A stretch of 64,000 nucleotides of DNA from Novosphingobium percolationis (GCF_020179425.1 NZ_JAILYM010000005.1:276049-340048); one strand, 5' to 3'; counted from the first letter of the stretch, positions 19,760 through 29,119 are shown. Notes: a model not told the origin generated them from the sequence alone. A program made the numbers and translations.

Positions 19760-21133
19760 ATGAACCTCGAAACCAGCCTGCCTCTTCCCGGATCAGCTCG
19801 CTGCCCCGGACCCAGCACGCGCGACATCATCCTGGCCGATGGGCAGGAGGTGCCGCCCGCGCTGGTGGCCGAGGCCTATACCTTCGCGGGCGATGCCGAC
19901 ATTCCCTACGATCGCTACACCTCGCCGCAGTTCATGGCGCGCGAGTTCGAACGGATGTGGGCGCGCACCTGGCAATGGGCGTGCCGCGAGGAGCACATTC
20001 CCGACGCGGGCGACTATATCACCTACGACATCGGCCCCTTCTCGATCCTCATCGTGCGCGGCGATGACCGCGCGATCCGCGCCTATCGCAACGCCTGCCT
20101 CCATCGCGGCACGCAGCTCAAGCGGTCGGACACCAGCGGCCATGCCAGCGAATTGCGCTGCCCGTTCCACGGCTGGAGCTGGACACTGCACGGCCAGCTT
20201 TCGAACCTCCCGTGCCGCTGGGACTTCCCACACGTTTCCGACGACGAATTCCGCCTGCCACAGGTGAAAGTGGAGACCTGGGGCGGCTTCGTCTTCGTCA
20301 ATCTCGATCCGCAAGCGCGTCCGCTCGCCGACCAGCTGGGGCCGCTGGCGGAGCATTTCACCGGGCGCTGGGATCTGGCCGACCGGCGCATCGCGCTGCA
20401 CCTGCAAAAGGAACTGCCGACCAACTGGAAGGCGGCGCAGGAAGCGTTCCTCGAAGCCTACCACGTCTATGAAACCCACGCGCAGGGGCTGGCCACCGCG
20501 GGCGACGCCAATGCGCAGTACGACCTGTTCAGCGACCATGTGACGCGCTTCGTCCACACCATCGGCACGCCCAGCCCGCATTACACGCAAGTCCAGACCC
20601 AGCAGGAAATCTACGACAAGATGCGCGTCGAACCCGGTGTGCCCTTGCCGGAAGGCCGCACCGCGCGCTCGTTCGCGGCGGAAAAGCTGCGCGCGCGGAT
20701 TTCCGCCCAGACCGGCGTGCCGCTCGATGCCTATTCCGACAGCGAGATGCTCGATTCGATCGAGTACCACCTGTTTCCCAACATGTGCCTGTTCCCCGGC
20801 GTGTCGTTGCCGATGATCTATCGCTTTCGCCCGATCGGCAGCGATCCTTCGCGCTGCCTGTTCGACCTCGTGTTCCTCAGGCTGGTGCCACAGGGCACCC
20901 CGCTCGATCATCCGCCCGAGCCGGTCCGCCTTGGCGTGGACCAGTCCTATACGCAAGCGCCGGGCATGGATCCGGGGCTTGGCGCGGTCTACGATCAGGA
21001 CACCGACAACCTCGCCATGCAGTACCGCGGCTTTCAGGGCTCGGCCAAGCGCGGGCAGACGCTCGGCCACTATCAGGAAGCGCGCATCCGCCAGTTCCAC
21101 CAGACGCTCGACCACTATCTGGCGCAGGATTGA
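19760..21133 (+). CDS. Rieske non-heme iron oxygenase, alpha subunit (3)
   Basis: The 457-residue product has Rieske ligands C113-x-H115 (CLHRG) and C134-x2-H137 (CPFHGW) and an iron site E232-x2-H235-x4-H240 (EAYHVYETH). It is the longest of the four alpha subunits in the window and has an extended N-terminus (about 30 residues before the first conserved segment). It lies 44 bases after the TonB receptor and is followed after four bases by three small SnoaL-like proteins. These could be accessory or beta-like subunits. Confidence 0.92.
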   Translation: MNLETSLPLPGSARCPGPSTRDIILADGQEVPPALVAEAYTFAGDADIPYDRYTSPQFMAREFERMWARTWQWACREEHIPDAGDYITYDIGPFSILIVRGDDRAIRAYRNACLHRGTQLKRSDTSGHASELRCPFHGWSWTLHGQLSNLPCRWDFPHVSDDEFRLPQVKVETWGGFVFVNLDPQARPLADQLGPLAEHFTGRWDLADRRIALHLQKELPTNWKAAQEAFLEAYHVYETHAQGLATAGDANAQYDLFSDHVTRFVHTIGTPSPHYTQVQTQQEIYDKMRVEPGVPLPEGRTARSFAAEKLRARISAQTGVPLDAYSDSEMLDSIEYHLFPNMCLFPGVSLPMIYRFRPIGSDPSRCLFDLVFLRLVPQGTPLDHPPEPVRLGVDQSYTQAPGMDPGLGAVYDQDTDNLAMQYRGFQGSAKRGQTLGHYQEARIRQFHQTLDHYLAQD

Positions 21134-21137
21134 CGCG

Positions 21138-21656
21138 ATGGACCCGCTCGACCGTCTCGTTTCGTGGCAGGCCATCTATGACCTGAGCTGCGACTACATG
21201 CGCGCGCAGGACCGGCTCGATCCGGTGCTGCACCGCTCGGTGTTCCATGACGACGCCACCACCGATTACGGCGCGGGCTGGCAGGGCGATGCGGCGGGCT
21301 TCGTCGCCTTCGCGCAAGGCGTGCTCGCGCCGCACAAGGCCAACCATCACATGATCGGGCAGGTGCGGATCGACTTCGAAAGTGAGACCCTCGCCTTCGG
21401 CGAAGTCTACTATCAGGCGCACCACCGCATCGTGGGCGAGGACGGCGCGGAGTACGACCTGTTCGTCGCCGGGCGCTATGTCGATCGCTACGAACGCCGC
21501 GCGGGCGTGTGGAAGATCGCCCACCGTACCGAACTCGCCGACTGGATGCGCAACGAACCGGCCGCCGATGTCGAAGGCGGAGCCACGATGCTGCCGTGGG
21601 GGGCGCGCAGTCCGCACGACCTGTCCTGCCGCCGCGAGGAGATGCGCGTCCGATGA
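21138..21656 (+). CDS. SnoaL/NTF2-like protein (1)
   Basis: The 172-residue product has the SnoaL_4-type cone fold pattern: helix SWQAIYDLSCDYMRAQDRLD, then FHDDATTDYG, a HHMIGQVRIDF strand and FVAGRYVDRYERR-WKIAHRTELADW at the end. Members include isomerases, dehydratases and cyclases, and the beta subunits of ring-hydroxylating dioxygenases share this fold. It starts four bases after the third Rieske gene and overlaps the next start (ATGA), so all are cotranslated. Confidence 0.8.
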   Translation: MDPLDRLVSWQAIYDLSCDYMRAQDRLDPVLHRSVFHDDATTDYGAGWQGDAAGFVAFAQGVLAPHKANHHMIGQVRIDFESETLAFGEVYYQAHHRIVGEDGAEYDLFVAGRYVDRYERRAGVWKIAHRTELADWMRNEPAADVEGGATMLPWGARSPHDLSCRREEMRVR

Positions 21657-22162
21657 GCAAGGTCCACCCCGAACAGGTCGCCGATCGCCTCGCGATCATG
21701 GATCTTCTCAATCGCTATGCGCGTGGCATCGACCGCTGCGATCCCGACGTGCTGCGCGCGGTCTGGTGGCCCGGTGCCAAGGCCGACTACGGCAGTGGCG
21801 AGGTCGATGCGCTCGCATGGTCGGACGGCGTGATCCCCGCGCTGTCCTCGATGCGCCGCACCCAGCACTTTCTCGGCAACATGCTGATCGACATCGGCAA
21901 CGGCGTCGCCACGGCGGAAACCTACTGCCGTGCCTGGCACGAGGTCGATGGTCCCGATGGGCCGCAGGAGATGGAAGTGGGCGGACGCTACCTCGACCGG
22001 CTCCAGCGCCGCGGCGACGAATGGCGGCTGCTGCACCGCCGCTACGTGCTCGACTGGAGCCGCAACGGCCCCTCCACCGCACGCTGGGACGGCCCGCTCT
22101 ACGACGGTTTGACCCGCCACGGAAAGCGCACCCCGCACGATCCCCTCTATACCGGAGAATGA
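21653..22162 (+). CDS. SnoaL/NTF2-like protein (2)
   Basis: The 169-residue product is a paralogue of its two neighbours: IMDLLNRYARGIDRCDPDVLR, MRRTQHFLGNMLIDI, GRYLDRLQRR and WRLLHRRYVLDWSRNG align with them. The HFLGN and YxDRxxRR blocks are kept in all three. The precise reaction is unknown. It starts by ATGA overlap with gene 1 and ends four bases before gene 3. Confidence 0.8.
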   Translation: MSKVHPEQVADRLAIMDLLNRYARGIDRCDPDVLRAVWWPGAKADYGSGEVDALAWSDGVIPALSSMRRTQHFLGNMLIDIGNGVATAETYCRAWHEVDGPDGPQEMEVGGRYLDRLQRRGDEWRLLHRRYVLDWSRNGPSTARWDGPLYDGLTRHGKRTPHDPLYTGE

Positions 22163-22166
22163 CGCG

Positions 22167-22691
22167 ATGAGCACCGAAGCTCGTATCGCCCGCCTGCTGG
22201 ACAAACAGGATTGCGTCGAACTCGTCCACAAGCTGGCCCGCGCTATCGACCGTTGCGATGCCGATCTGGTCCGCAGCGTGTTCCACCCCGACGCCACCGA
22301 CGATCACGGCATGTACAAGGGCAGCGCCGCCGACTTCGTGCCGTGGGTGATGGAGGTGCTGGCCGGCATGCGCCGCACGCAGCACGTGATCGGCAACGTG
22401 CTGGTCGAGGTCGATGGCGACAGGGCGCACGGCGAGGCCTACTTCATCGCGCACCACTGCCTGCCGGGCGCGGACGGCGCGGGCGACACCTTCATGGTCG
22501 CCGCCGGGCGCTATCTCGACAGGTTCGAACGGCGCGACGGGGAATGGCGCATCGCCCATCGCGGCGCGGTCTACGACTGGAGCACCACTGCGCCGTCCAC
22601 CGACATGTGGGACCGCGCCGCCATGCCCACCCATGCCTTCGGCGAACGGGGAACCGCCGATCCATCCTATCGCCACTTCGCGGGGGCCTGA
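22167..22691 (+). CDS. SnoaL/NTF2-like protein (3)
   Basis: The 174-residue product repeats the same pattern (ELVHKLARAIDRCDADLVR, MRRTQHVIGNVLVEV, GRYLDRFERR, WRIAHRGAVYDW). It is closest to gene 2, which shares the RAIDRCD and MRRTQH strings. Three such genes in a row between Rieske subunits at 19760 and 22717 is unusual. They may form a hetero-oligomer with an oxygenase or catalyse successive steps; neither is shown by the sequence. Confidence 0.8.
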   Translation: MSTEARIARLLDKQDCVELVHKLARAIDRCDADLVRSVFHPDATDDHGMYKGSAADFVPWVMEVLAGMRRTQHVIGNVLVEVDGDRAHGEAYFIAHHCLPGADGAGDTFMVAAGRYLDRFERRDGEWRIAHRGAVYDWSTTAPSTDMWDRAAMPTHAFGERGTADPSYRHFAGA

Positions 22692-22716
22692 GACAAGAGA
22701 ACCGAGGAGAGATGCC

Positions 22717-24060
22717 ATGACCGCTTCCACCGATCTTCCGCGCGCGCGCGCCAAGTCGCTCGCCGACATCTCCAAGCTGGCCGACCCGCCGCTCGGCAAC
22801 GCCCCGATCACACCGGAACGCTATTTCTCGAAGGAATGGGCGGACCGCGAATGGGACAAGGTGTGGACCCGCACCTGGCAGATCGCGGGCACGCAGGCGC
22901 AGATCCCCAATTCGGGCGACTGGCTGACCGCCGACTTCGGCCCCGAAACCATCGTCTGCGTGCGCGGTGACGATGGGCAGGTGCGCGCGTTCTACAACGT
23001 CTGCCAGCATCGCGGGATGCCCGTGGTTTCGGGCGAGCAGGGCAATTCCAAGCGGCTCGTCTGCCCCTACCACGGTTGGGCCTACGACCTGGCGGGCAAG
23101 CTCAAGGTCGTGCCCGACGAATCCGACTTCGTGCAGGGCTCGCCCTGTGGCAAGCTCAACATGGTGGCCGTGCAGTGCGAGCTGTGGGCCGGCTTCGTGT
23201 GGATCAACGTGGATCTGGACGCGGCGCCCTTGCGCGATTTCATGGGGCCGATCGCCGACCAGATCGACACCTACCCGATGGATCGCATGGTCCGCACGCA
23301 CTGGGTGACGATCGAAGGCAACTTCAACTGGAAGCTGGTGCAGGACAACTTCAACGAAAGCTACCACGTCCCCTTCGTCCATCCGCAGACCAAGTTCGTG
23401 ATGGAGTATGCCTACAACCAGTGCCAGTTCGACCTTTACCCAGAAGGCCACGCGCGGATGCTGATGCCGGGCGCCGCGCCGACCAAGCAGTTGCGCGGGG
23501 GCGAGAACGAGACGCTGGAAATGATGGCCAACGAACTGGCGTTCTGGGGCCTCGATCCCGATCAGTTCCGTGGCGGCAAGACCGGCGAGATCCGCAAGGC
23601 GCTGCAGAAGGCCAAGCGCGAGAAGGGCGCGGAGAAGGGCTTCGATTTCTCCACCTACCACGACGACCAGCTGACCGATCACTGGCACTACACGATCTTC
23701 CCGAACCTCTCGTTCAGCCTCAAGCCCGATGGCAACATCTGGCTGCGGGCCCGTCCGCACGAGAGCGACCCGGAAAAGTGCTACTTCGACATGTGGTACA
23801 TGACGTTGTTCCCGGCGGGGACCGAGCGCTACTATTCGCAGTCGATGTCCGAATGGGTCGATGTCTCGGTGCCGGGGCCGCACATCCAGGGCAAGGTTCA
23901 CGAGGTTTCCGCAGGACCGGGCATCGACCAGGATGTCTCTGTGTGGGAGCACCAGCAGCGGGGCCTTCATTCGCGCGGCTACAAGCGCGATTACCTCGCG
24001 TTTCAGGAGCGCCGCGTGCGCTACTTCCACCAGAACCTCGAAAAGTGGATGGCCGACTGA
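22717..24060 (+). CDS. Rieske non-heme iron oxygenase, alpha subunit (4)
   Basis: The 447-residue product has Rieske ligands C96-x-H98 (CQHRG) and C116-x2-H119 (CPYHGW) and an iron site E214-x2-H217-x4-H222 (ESYHVPFVH). The chosen ATG follows GAGGAGAG and a 25-base gap after the last SnoaL-like gene. An insertion rich in Lys/Glu (about residues 285-310, KALQKAKREKGAEKG) is seen in some steroid- and phthalate-type members. It is followed after two bases by an MFS transporter. Confidence 0.92.
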   Translation: MTASTDLPRARAKSLADISKLADPPLGNAPITPERYFSKEWADREWDKVWTRTWQIAGTQAQIPNSGDWLTADFGPETIVCVRGDDGQVRAFYNVCQHRGMPVVSGEQGNSKRLVCPYHGWAYDLAGKLKVVPDESDFVQGSPCGKLNMVAVQCELWAGFVWINVDLDAAPLRDFMGPIADQIDTYPMDRMVRTHWVTIEGNFNWKLVQDNFNESYHVPFVHPQTKFVMEYAYNQCQFDLYPEGHARMLMPGAAPTKQLRGGENETLEMMANELAFWGLDPDQFRGGKTGEIRKALQKAKREKGAEKGFDFSTYHDDQLTDHWHYTIFPNLSFSLKPDGNIWLRARPHESDPEKCYFDMWYMTLFPAGTERYYSQSMSEWVDVSVPGPHIQGKVHEVSAGPGIDQDVSVWEHQQRGLHSRGYKRDYLAFQERRVRYFHQNLEKWMAD

Positions 24061-24062
24061 CC

Positions 24063-25439
24063 ATGGTGATGACGGCCCGCGCCGACCAGCGGCGCATCGT
24101 GGCGCTGATGGCGCTGGTCAAGCTGGTGACGACGGCGGACTTCGCGATCGTGAGCATCGCGATTCCGTCGATCGGACGCAGCTTCGGCGCAGGCCCGGCC
24201 ATGCTGTCGTGGATCGTCACCGCCAACACGCTGGTGCTGGCGGGCACGCTGATCCTTGGCGGCAAGCTGGTCGATCGCATCGGCCAGCGCCGTGCGTTGG
24301 TGGCGGGCATCCTGCTGTTCGCGGCGGGGTCCGCGGCGGCAGGCGCCGCGCCATCGCTGGCGCTGGTCCTGGCCGCACGCGTGGCGCAGGCCTTTGCCGT
24401 CGCGCTGCTCTCGCCCGCCGCGTTCTCGCTGATTACCGTGCTGCTGCCCGAAGGCGCACCGCGCCACCGCGCCATGGGGGTGTTCGGGGTGACGCAGGGG
24501 TTCTCGCTGATCCTCGGCCTGCTCGCAGGCGGGGCGCTGGTCACCGCGTTCGGCTGGCGTGCGGCGTTTTTCGTCAACCTGCCGCTGCTGGCCCTGGCGC
24601 TGGCGATGACCTTGCGCTGGATTCCGCAAGGCCTGGCCCCTGCTGCGGCCGAGGCGCTCGATCACATGGGCGCGGCGCTGCTGACCACGGCGCTGGTGCT
24701 GTTCGTCGGCGCGGTCGTGCTGTTCGGAAAAGGCGTGGCGGTCGGACTCACGCTCTCCATGGTCGCGGGCGCGGTGGCTGCCGCTGTCGCCTTCGCACTG
24801 GTCGAACGGCGCGTGCCAGCCCCGCTGGTGCCGCCTGTGCTGTTCGCCAGCCCGCTCTATGCGCTGTCGGTCTGGTTGCTGCTGCTCGTGCTGGCGGGCG
24901 TGGGCGGGCTGATGTTGCTGACCCAGCTCTATCTCCAGCGCGTGGCGGGGTTCTCGGCGGCCCAGGCCGGGCTGGGCGCGATGCCCTATGCCGTCGCGGT
25001 GATCGCGGCGGGACAGGCAGCCCCGGCGCTGCTTGCCCGTTTCCGCCCCATTGCGATCGCGCGCGGGGCAGCCTTGTTCAACCTTGCGGGCCTCGTCTGG
25101 CTCGCGCTGTCGATCGGCCAGCCTTACGCGCTGGGCATCGCGCCCGGCATGGCCGTGGCCGCCACGGGCAGCGTTACCTGCTTCATCGCGCTGATGCACG
25201 GCGCGCTCGCCACTTTGCCGCCCGAGCGGCAGGGGCTGGGCAGCGCGGTGCTGTTCACCGCGCAACAGGTCGGCACCGGCCTTGGCGCGACGCTGGTGAT
25301 GATGCTGCTCGAAAGCGCCGGGCCTGCGCCCGATGCCGCCGCGTTCCGCGCGCCGTTCCTGCTGCTGGCGGGCGGCATGGCGCTGGCCCTGCTGACCCTG
25401 CTCGCTTTCGCGCGGTCCCCGCGCCTGTCCCCCGCCTGA
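24063..25439 (+). CDS. MFS transporter, DHA2 (EmrB/QacA) type
   Basis: The 458-residue product is a hydrophobic inner-membrane transporter with about 14 predicted segments. Family marks are the N-terminal TADFAIVSIAIPSIGRSFG, the GGKLVDRIGQRRA loop between segments 2 and 3, and the motif-C-like GVTQGFSLILGLLAGGALV. Drug:proton antiporters of this group export toxic compounds. Here it may export an aromatic intermediate or import substrate across the inner membrane. It directly follows the fourth Rieske gene. Confidence 0.88.
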   Translation: MVMTARADQRRIVALMALVKLVTTADFAIVSIAIPSIGRSFGAGPAMLSWIVTANTLVLAGTLILGGKLVDRIGQRRALVAGILLFAAGSAAAGAAPSLALVLAARVAQAFAVALLSPAAFSLITVLLPEGAPRHRAMGVFGVTQGFSLILGLLAGGALVTAFGWRAAFFVNLPLLALALAMTLRWIPQGLAPAAAEALDHMGAALLTTALVLFVGAVVLFGKGVAVGLTLSMVAGAVAAAVAFALVERRVPAPLVPPVLFASPLYALSVWLLLLVLAGVGGLMLLTQLYLQRVAGFSAAQAGLGAMPYAVAVIAAGQAAPALLARFRPIAIARGAALFNLAGLVWLALSIGQPYALGIAPGMAVAATGSVTCFIALMHGALATLPPERQGLGSAVLFTAQQVGTGLGATLVMMLLESAGPAPDAAAFRAPFLLLAGGMALALLTLLAFARSPRLSPA

Positions 25440-25458
25440 CCCGAAAGGCCCTTTGCCG

Positions 25459-25809
25459 ATGCCTATCCTGATTGCCGGAACCATCGACTTCGATCCCGCC
25501 CGCGCCGAAGCCGCGATCCGCGAAGGCGAGCCCTATATCGAGGCCTCGCGTCGCGAGAAGGGCTGCGTCGCCTATAACTGGGCGCTCGATCCGCTCGTGC
25601 CGGGGCGCGTCCACGTCTACGAGGAATGGGACGACGAAGCCGCGCTTGCCGGGCATTTCCGCGACGAAAGCTATCTCTCGATGCGCAATCACCTCGGCCA
25701 GTACGGCCTGATCGGATCGAGCGTGCGCAAGTATCGCTGCGATGCCGTCGCCAGCGTCTATGACAGCCAGGGCGTGCCCCGTCTCGATTTCCAGGGCGAG
25801 GGCGAATGA
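25459..25809 (+). CDS. Antibiotic biosynthesis monooxygenase (ABM)-domain protein
   Basis: The 116-residue product fits the ABM dimeric ferredoxin-like fold: strand ILIAGTIDFDP, helix IREGEPYIEASRREKGCVAYNW, then RVHVYEEWDDEAALAGHF. Members are cofactor-free monooxygenases of quinols or aromatic polyketides, or heme-degrading enzymes. I chose the ATG at 25459; a TTG at 25453 is also possible. It lies 19 bases after the MFS stop and overlaps the next start. Confidence 0.8.
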   Translation: MPILIAGTIDFDPARAEAAIREGEPYIEASRREKGCVAYNWALDPLVPGRVHVYEEWDDEAALAGHFRDESYLSMRNHLGQYGLIGSSVRKYRCDAVASVYDSQGVPRLDFQGEGE

Positions 25810-26216
25810 TGCGCGATTTCACCGGCGACCTTGCCGACCGCATCGCCATCCGCGAACGGATCGAGGCCTACAACGACGCGGTGTTCCGCAAGAACGCCGA
25901 CGACTGGGCCGAATGCTGGGCGGAAGATGCGCAGTGGAAGGTGGGCGACAACGCCGCTTCGGGCCGCGCGGCGATCCGCGAGCTATGGGTACGCCTGATG
26001 GCCGGGTTCGATGCCGCCGCCATGTATGTCAACCACGGCGCGCTGGCGGTCGATGGCGATCGGGCCGACAGCCGCAGCTACATGCTCGAACTGCTCAAGG
26101 GGGCGGACGGCAGCGAGCGCATGATCTCGGGCCGTTATGACGACACGCTGCGCCGCGATGCCGATGGCGTCTGGCGCTTTACCAGCCGCAGCTACACCGT
26201 GTTGCAGGTTCGCTGA
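25806..26216 (+). CDS. SnoaL/NTF2-like protein (4)
   Basis: The 136-residue product has a SnoaL-type pattern, IRERIEAYNDAVFRKNADDWAECWAEDAQW, then ISGRYDDTLRRDADGVWRFTSRSY. It is shorter and more distant than the three tandem copies at 21138-22691. It overlaps the ABM gene by ATGA. It appears to end the catabolic operon, since a strong hairpin follows 24 bases after the stop. Confidence 0.78.
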   Translation: MMRDFTGDLADRIAIRERIEAYNDAVFRKNADDWAECWAEDAQWKVGDNAASGRAAIRELWVRLMAGFDAAAMYVNHGALAVDGDRADSRSYMLELLKGADGSERMISGRYDDTLRRDADGVWRFTSRSYTVLQVR

Positions 26217-26240
26217 CGCGGACGTGCAGCACGGCCGGTC

Positions 26241-26282
26241 GGGCCGGACCGCAGGCCTTCCTCCCGCCTTGCGGTCCGGCCC
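26241..26282. terminator. Strong hairpin after the catabolic operon
   Basis: GGGCCGGACCGCA (26241-26253) pairs perfectly with TGCGGTCCGGCCC (26270-26282), a 13-base-pair stem. There is no T run after it, so intrinsic termination may be weak. It sits only 23 bases before the M61 peptidase ATG and may equally affect that gene's leader. Its loop contains GGCCTTCC, also seen in the hairpin at 34170. Confidence 0.6.
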
Positions 26283-26304
26283 GGTTCGGTTCAAGGTTCC
26301 GGCG

Positions 26305-28329
26305 ATGCGTTTGCCGCTTTGCGCCGTGCTGGCGTCCCTTGTCCTGACGGTGGCCGTGCCTGTTGCGCCTGCGTCTGCTGCGTCCGCGCAGGTCGGTCCG
26401 CTTGCCGCCCCGCCCCCTTCGCGCCCCGTGGCGACGCCATTGCCGCCTGCGCTGCCTGCGCCGCAGGACGTGCCCTATCCCGGCGCGATCGCGCTCGATG
26501 TCGATGCCAGCGCCACCGGCACCGGCGTCTATCGGGTGACCGAGACGATCCCCGTCGCCCCCGGGACAACCACGCTGACGCTGCTCTACCCGCGCTGGCT
26601 GCCCGGCAACCACGCGCCGCGCGGGCCGCTGGCCGAACTGGTGGGGCTGAGCTTCACCGCTGGCGATGCCATGCTCGAATGGACGCGCGATCCGGTCGAG
26701 CCCAACGCCTTTCACATCACCTTGCCGCCCGCCACGCGCGAGGTGGTGGCCCGCTTCGTCCATACCTCGCCCCTGCGCGACGTCGAAGGGCGGATCAGCA
26801 TGACCCGCCAGTTGCTCGACCTGCAATGGGAAAAGATGAGCCTCTACCCGGCAGGATACTACGTGCGGCAGGTGCGCGTGCGCCCTTCGTTGACACTGCC
26901 GACCGGCTGGGCTGCGTTCACCGCGCTCGATGGTGCGCGGCAGGGTTCGGGGCAGGCTGGCGCGCGGCTGGCCTGGAGCGAAACCGACTACGAAACGCTG
27001 GTCGATTCCCCGGTCATGGCGGGCGCGTTCATCCGCCGCCATCCGCTGGGCGATGGCGTGTTCCTCGATCTCGTGGCCGATCGGCCCGAACTGCTGAACT
27101 TCCCCGCCGCGCGGCTGGAACCCTTCGCCGCGCTGGTGCGCGAAGGGCGCGCGCTGTTCGGCGGGCGGCACTTCGACCACTACGATTTCCTCGTCGCGCT
27201 GTCCGAACGGCTGGGCGACATCGGGCTCGAACATCACCGTTCCACCGAGATCCAGCTTGAACCCACGGCGCTGGCCGACTGGGCGGCGATGGACTGGGAC
27301 CGCAACGTCCTGCCGCACGAATACGTGCACAGCTGGAACGGCAAGTTCCTGCGGCCCGAAGGCCTGTGGACGCCCGACTACCAGACACCGATGCAGGACC
27401 GCCTGCTGTGGGTCTATGAAGGGCAGACCAAGTTCTGGGGCTGGGTGCTGGCCGCGCGCACGGGCATCCAGACGCGCGAGACGGTGCTGGGCGCCATCGC
27501 CACCGACGCCGCTGCGCTGGTCGAACAGCCGGGCCGGGCGTGGCGCTCGCTGGAAGATACGACCTACGATCCCGTCATCGCCGCGCGCAAGCCCAAGCCC
27601 TTTCCCTCGCTGGCGCGGGGCGAGGATTACTATTCCGAAGGCGCACTGGTCTGGCTCGAAGTCGACCAGACCTTGCGCGAAGGCACCGGCGGCAAGCGCG
27701 GGCTGGATGATTTCGCGCGCGCCTTCTTCGGCCAGCGCGATGGTGATCTGGGCGTCGTCACGTATACCCGCGCCGATGTGATCGCGGGGTTGCAGGCGTT
27801 GCTGCCTTATGACTGGGCGGGCTTCTTCCACGATCGCATCGACCGTCCGGGCGCGCCTTCGCCGCTCGCCGGGATCGAGCGGGGCGGCTACCGGCTGGTG
27901 TGGAAGGACGAGCCCAACCCCTACGACCGCGCGCGCATGGCCTATTCCAAGGCCCTGTTGCTCACGCATTCGCTGGGCCTCTCGCTTGATCGCGAAGGGC
28001 GCGTCGCCGCCGCCGTGTGGGATGGCCCGGCGATGAAGGCGGGGATCGTGCCGGGGATGCAGGTGATGGCTGTCAATGGCACAGCCTACGCGCCGGACGT
28101 GCTGACCCGCGCCATCGCCGCGGCCAGGGGCGGGACCGCGCCGCTGCAACTGCAGGTGCGACGCGACGATACGTTTGCGACGATCGACGTCGCCTGGCAG
28201 GGCGGCTTGCGCTATCCGTGGCTCGAACCTGTCGTGGTGGCGGGCGACGGCAAGGCAGGCAGCGCGCCCGAACCCGGGCTGGACCGTCTGCTCGCCGCGC
28301 GGACCACAGGGGGAGCGAGAGGCAAATGA
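26305..28329 (+). CDS. M61-family metallopeptidase with PDZ domain
   Basis: The 674-residue product is an exported zinc aminopeptidase of the glycyl aminopeptidase family. A signal peptide covers about residues 1-28 (ending APASAAS). The zinc motif HEYVH is at 338-342, with a likely third ligand near E372 (VYEGQTKFWG). A PDZ domain follows at about 570-640 (GRVAAAVWDGPAMKAGIVPGMQV). The start is the first ATG that gives a signal peptide. It is translationally coupled to the DUF1345 gene (ATGA). Confidence 0.9.
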   Translation: MRLPLCAVLASLVLTVAVPVAPASAASAQVGPLAAPPPSRPVATPLPPALPAPQDVPYPGAIALDVDASATGTGVYRVTETIPVAPGTTTLTLLYPRWLPGNHAPRGPLAELVGLSFTAGDAMLEWTRDPVEPNAFHITLPPATREVVARFVHTSPLRDVEGRISMTRQLLDLQWEKMSLYPAGYYVRQVRVRPSLTLPTGWAAFTALDGARQGSGQAGARLAWSETDYETLVDSPVMAGAFIRRHPLGDGVFLDLVADRPELLNFPAARLEPFAALVREGRALFGGRHFDHYDFLVALSERLGDIGLEHHRSTEIQLEPTALADWAAMDWDRNVLPHEYVHSWNGKFLRPEGLWTPDYQTPMQDRLLWVYEGQTKFWGWVLAARTGIQTRETVLGAIATDAAALVEQPGRAWRSLEDTTYDPVIAARKPKPFPSLARGEDYYSEGALVWLEVDQTLREGTGGKRGLDDFARAFFGQRDGDLGVVTYTRADVIAGLQALLPYDWAGFFHDRIDRPGAPSPLAGIERGGYRLVWKDEPNPYDRARMAYSKALLLTHSLGLSLDREGRVAAAVWDGPAMKAGIVPGMQVMAVNGTAYAPDVLTRAIAAARGGTAPLQLQVRRDDTFATIDVAWQGGLRYPWLEPVVVAGDGKAGSAPEPGLDRLLAARTTGGARGK

Positions 28330-28997
28330 CCACGCGCCTGCATCTCGGCCAGCGGATCGCCCCGCCGCGCTTCATCCTGTTTCTCGTGCTGCTGGTGGCA
28401 GGAACGCTCGGCTGGCGCAGCTTTGCCGGGACGCAGGGCTGGGCCGAGCCGCTGGCGATGGGGTTCGATTTCGGCGCGATTGCCTTCCTCGTCTCGCTCT
28501 GGCCGCTGCTGCGCGATTGCGACATCGCCACGATGCGCCGCCATTCGGAAGAGAACGACGCCAACCGCGTGGTCGTGCTGCTGATCACTTCGGTGCTGAC
28601 GGTGGTGGTCATGGCCGCCATTGCGGGCGAACTGCCGCAGGCCAGCGCGGGCAACCACCTTGCCATGGCGCGGCTGATCGGCACGCTGGCGCTGACCTGG
28701 GCCTTTGCCAACACGGTCTATGCGCTGCACTATGCGCATCTCTACTACACCGCCGGGGGCGGGGCGGGGCAGGATCAGCCCAAGGACCGGGGCGGCCTCG
28801 ACATTCCTGGCACGAAGACACCCGACTACCTCGACTTCGCCTATTTCGCCTTCACGCTGGGCATGACCTTCCAGACCAGCGACATCCAGATCACATCGTC
28901 GGCGGTCCGCCGCATCGCGACGCTGCATTCCTTCGCCGCGTTCGTCTTCAACATCGGGGTGATCGCGTTCACCATCAACGCTTTGGGCGGCAGTTGA
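28326..28997 (+). CDS. DUF1345 membrane protein
   Basis: The 223-residue product has about five hydrophobic segments and the DUF1345 signatures WAFANTVYALHYAHLYY and DYLDFAYFAFTLGMTFQTSDI. Its function is unknown. It overlaps the M61 peptidase stop by four bases. The 122 bases after it lead to ppa and show no further gene. Confidence 0.88.
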   Translation: MTTRLHLGQRIAPPRFILFLVLLVAGTLGWRSFAGTQGWAEPLAMGFDFGAIAFLVSLWPLLRDCDIATMRRHSEENDANRVVVLLITSVLTVVVMAAIAGELPQASAGNHLAMARLIGTLALTWAFANTVYALHYAHLYYTAGGGAGQDQPKDRGGLDIPGTKTPDYLDFAYFAFTLGMTFQTSDIQITSSAVRRIATLHSFAAFVFNIGVIAFTINALGGS

Positions 28998-29119
28998 GAA
29001 AAGCGCATCGGCCCTACGCAATAAGTATTGTTGCGGCGCACAAGGGCCTTCGCTAGAGGCCCGGCAAACCCAAGCGAACCCGGCCTTGGAACACAGGGCC
29101 AAGCAGCAAAGGCAGACCC

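Noticed and set aside
22492..24030. A 512-residue minus-strand frame over the fourth Rieske gene
   Set aside because: It is a shadow frame with no domain; the plus strand carries all Rieske and iron ligands.
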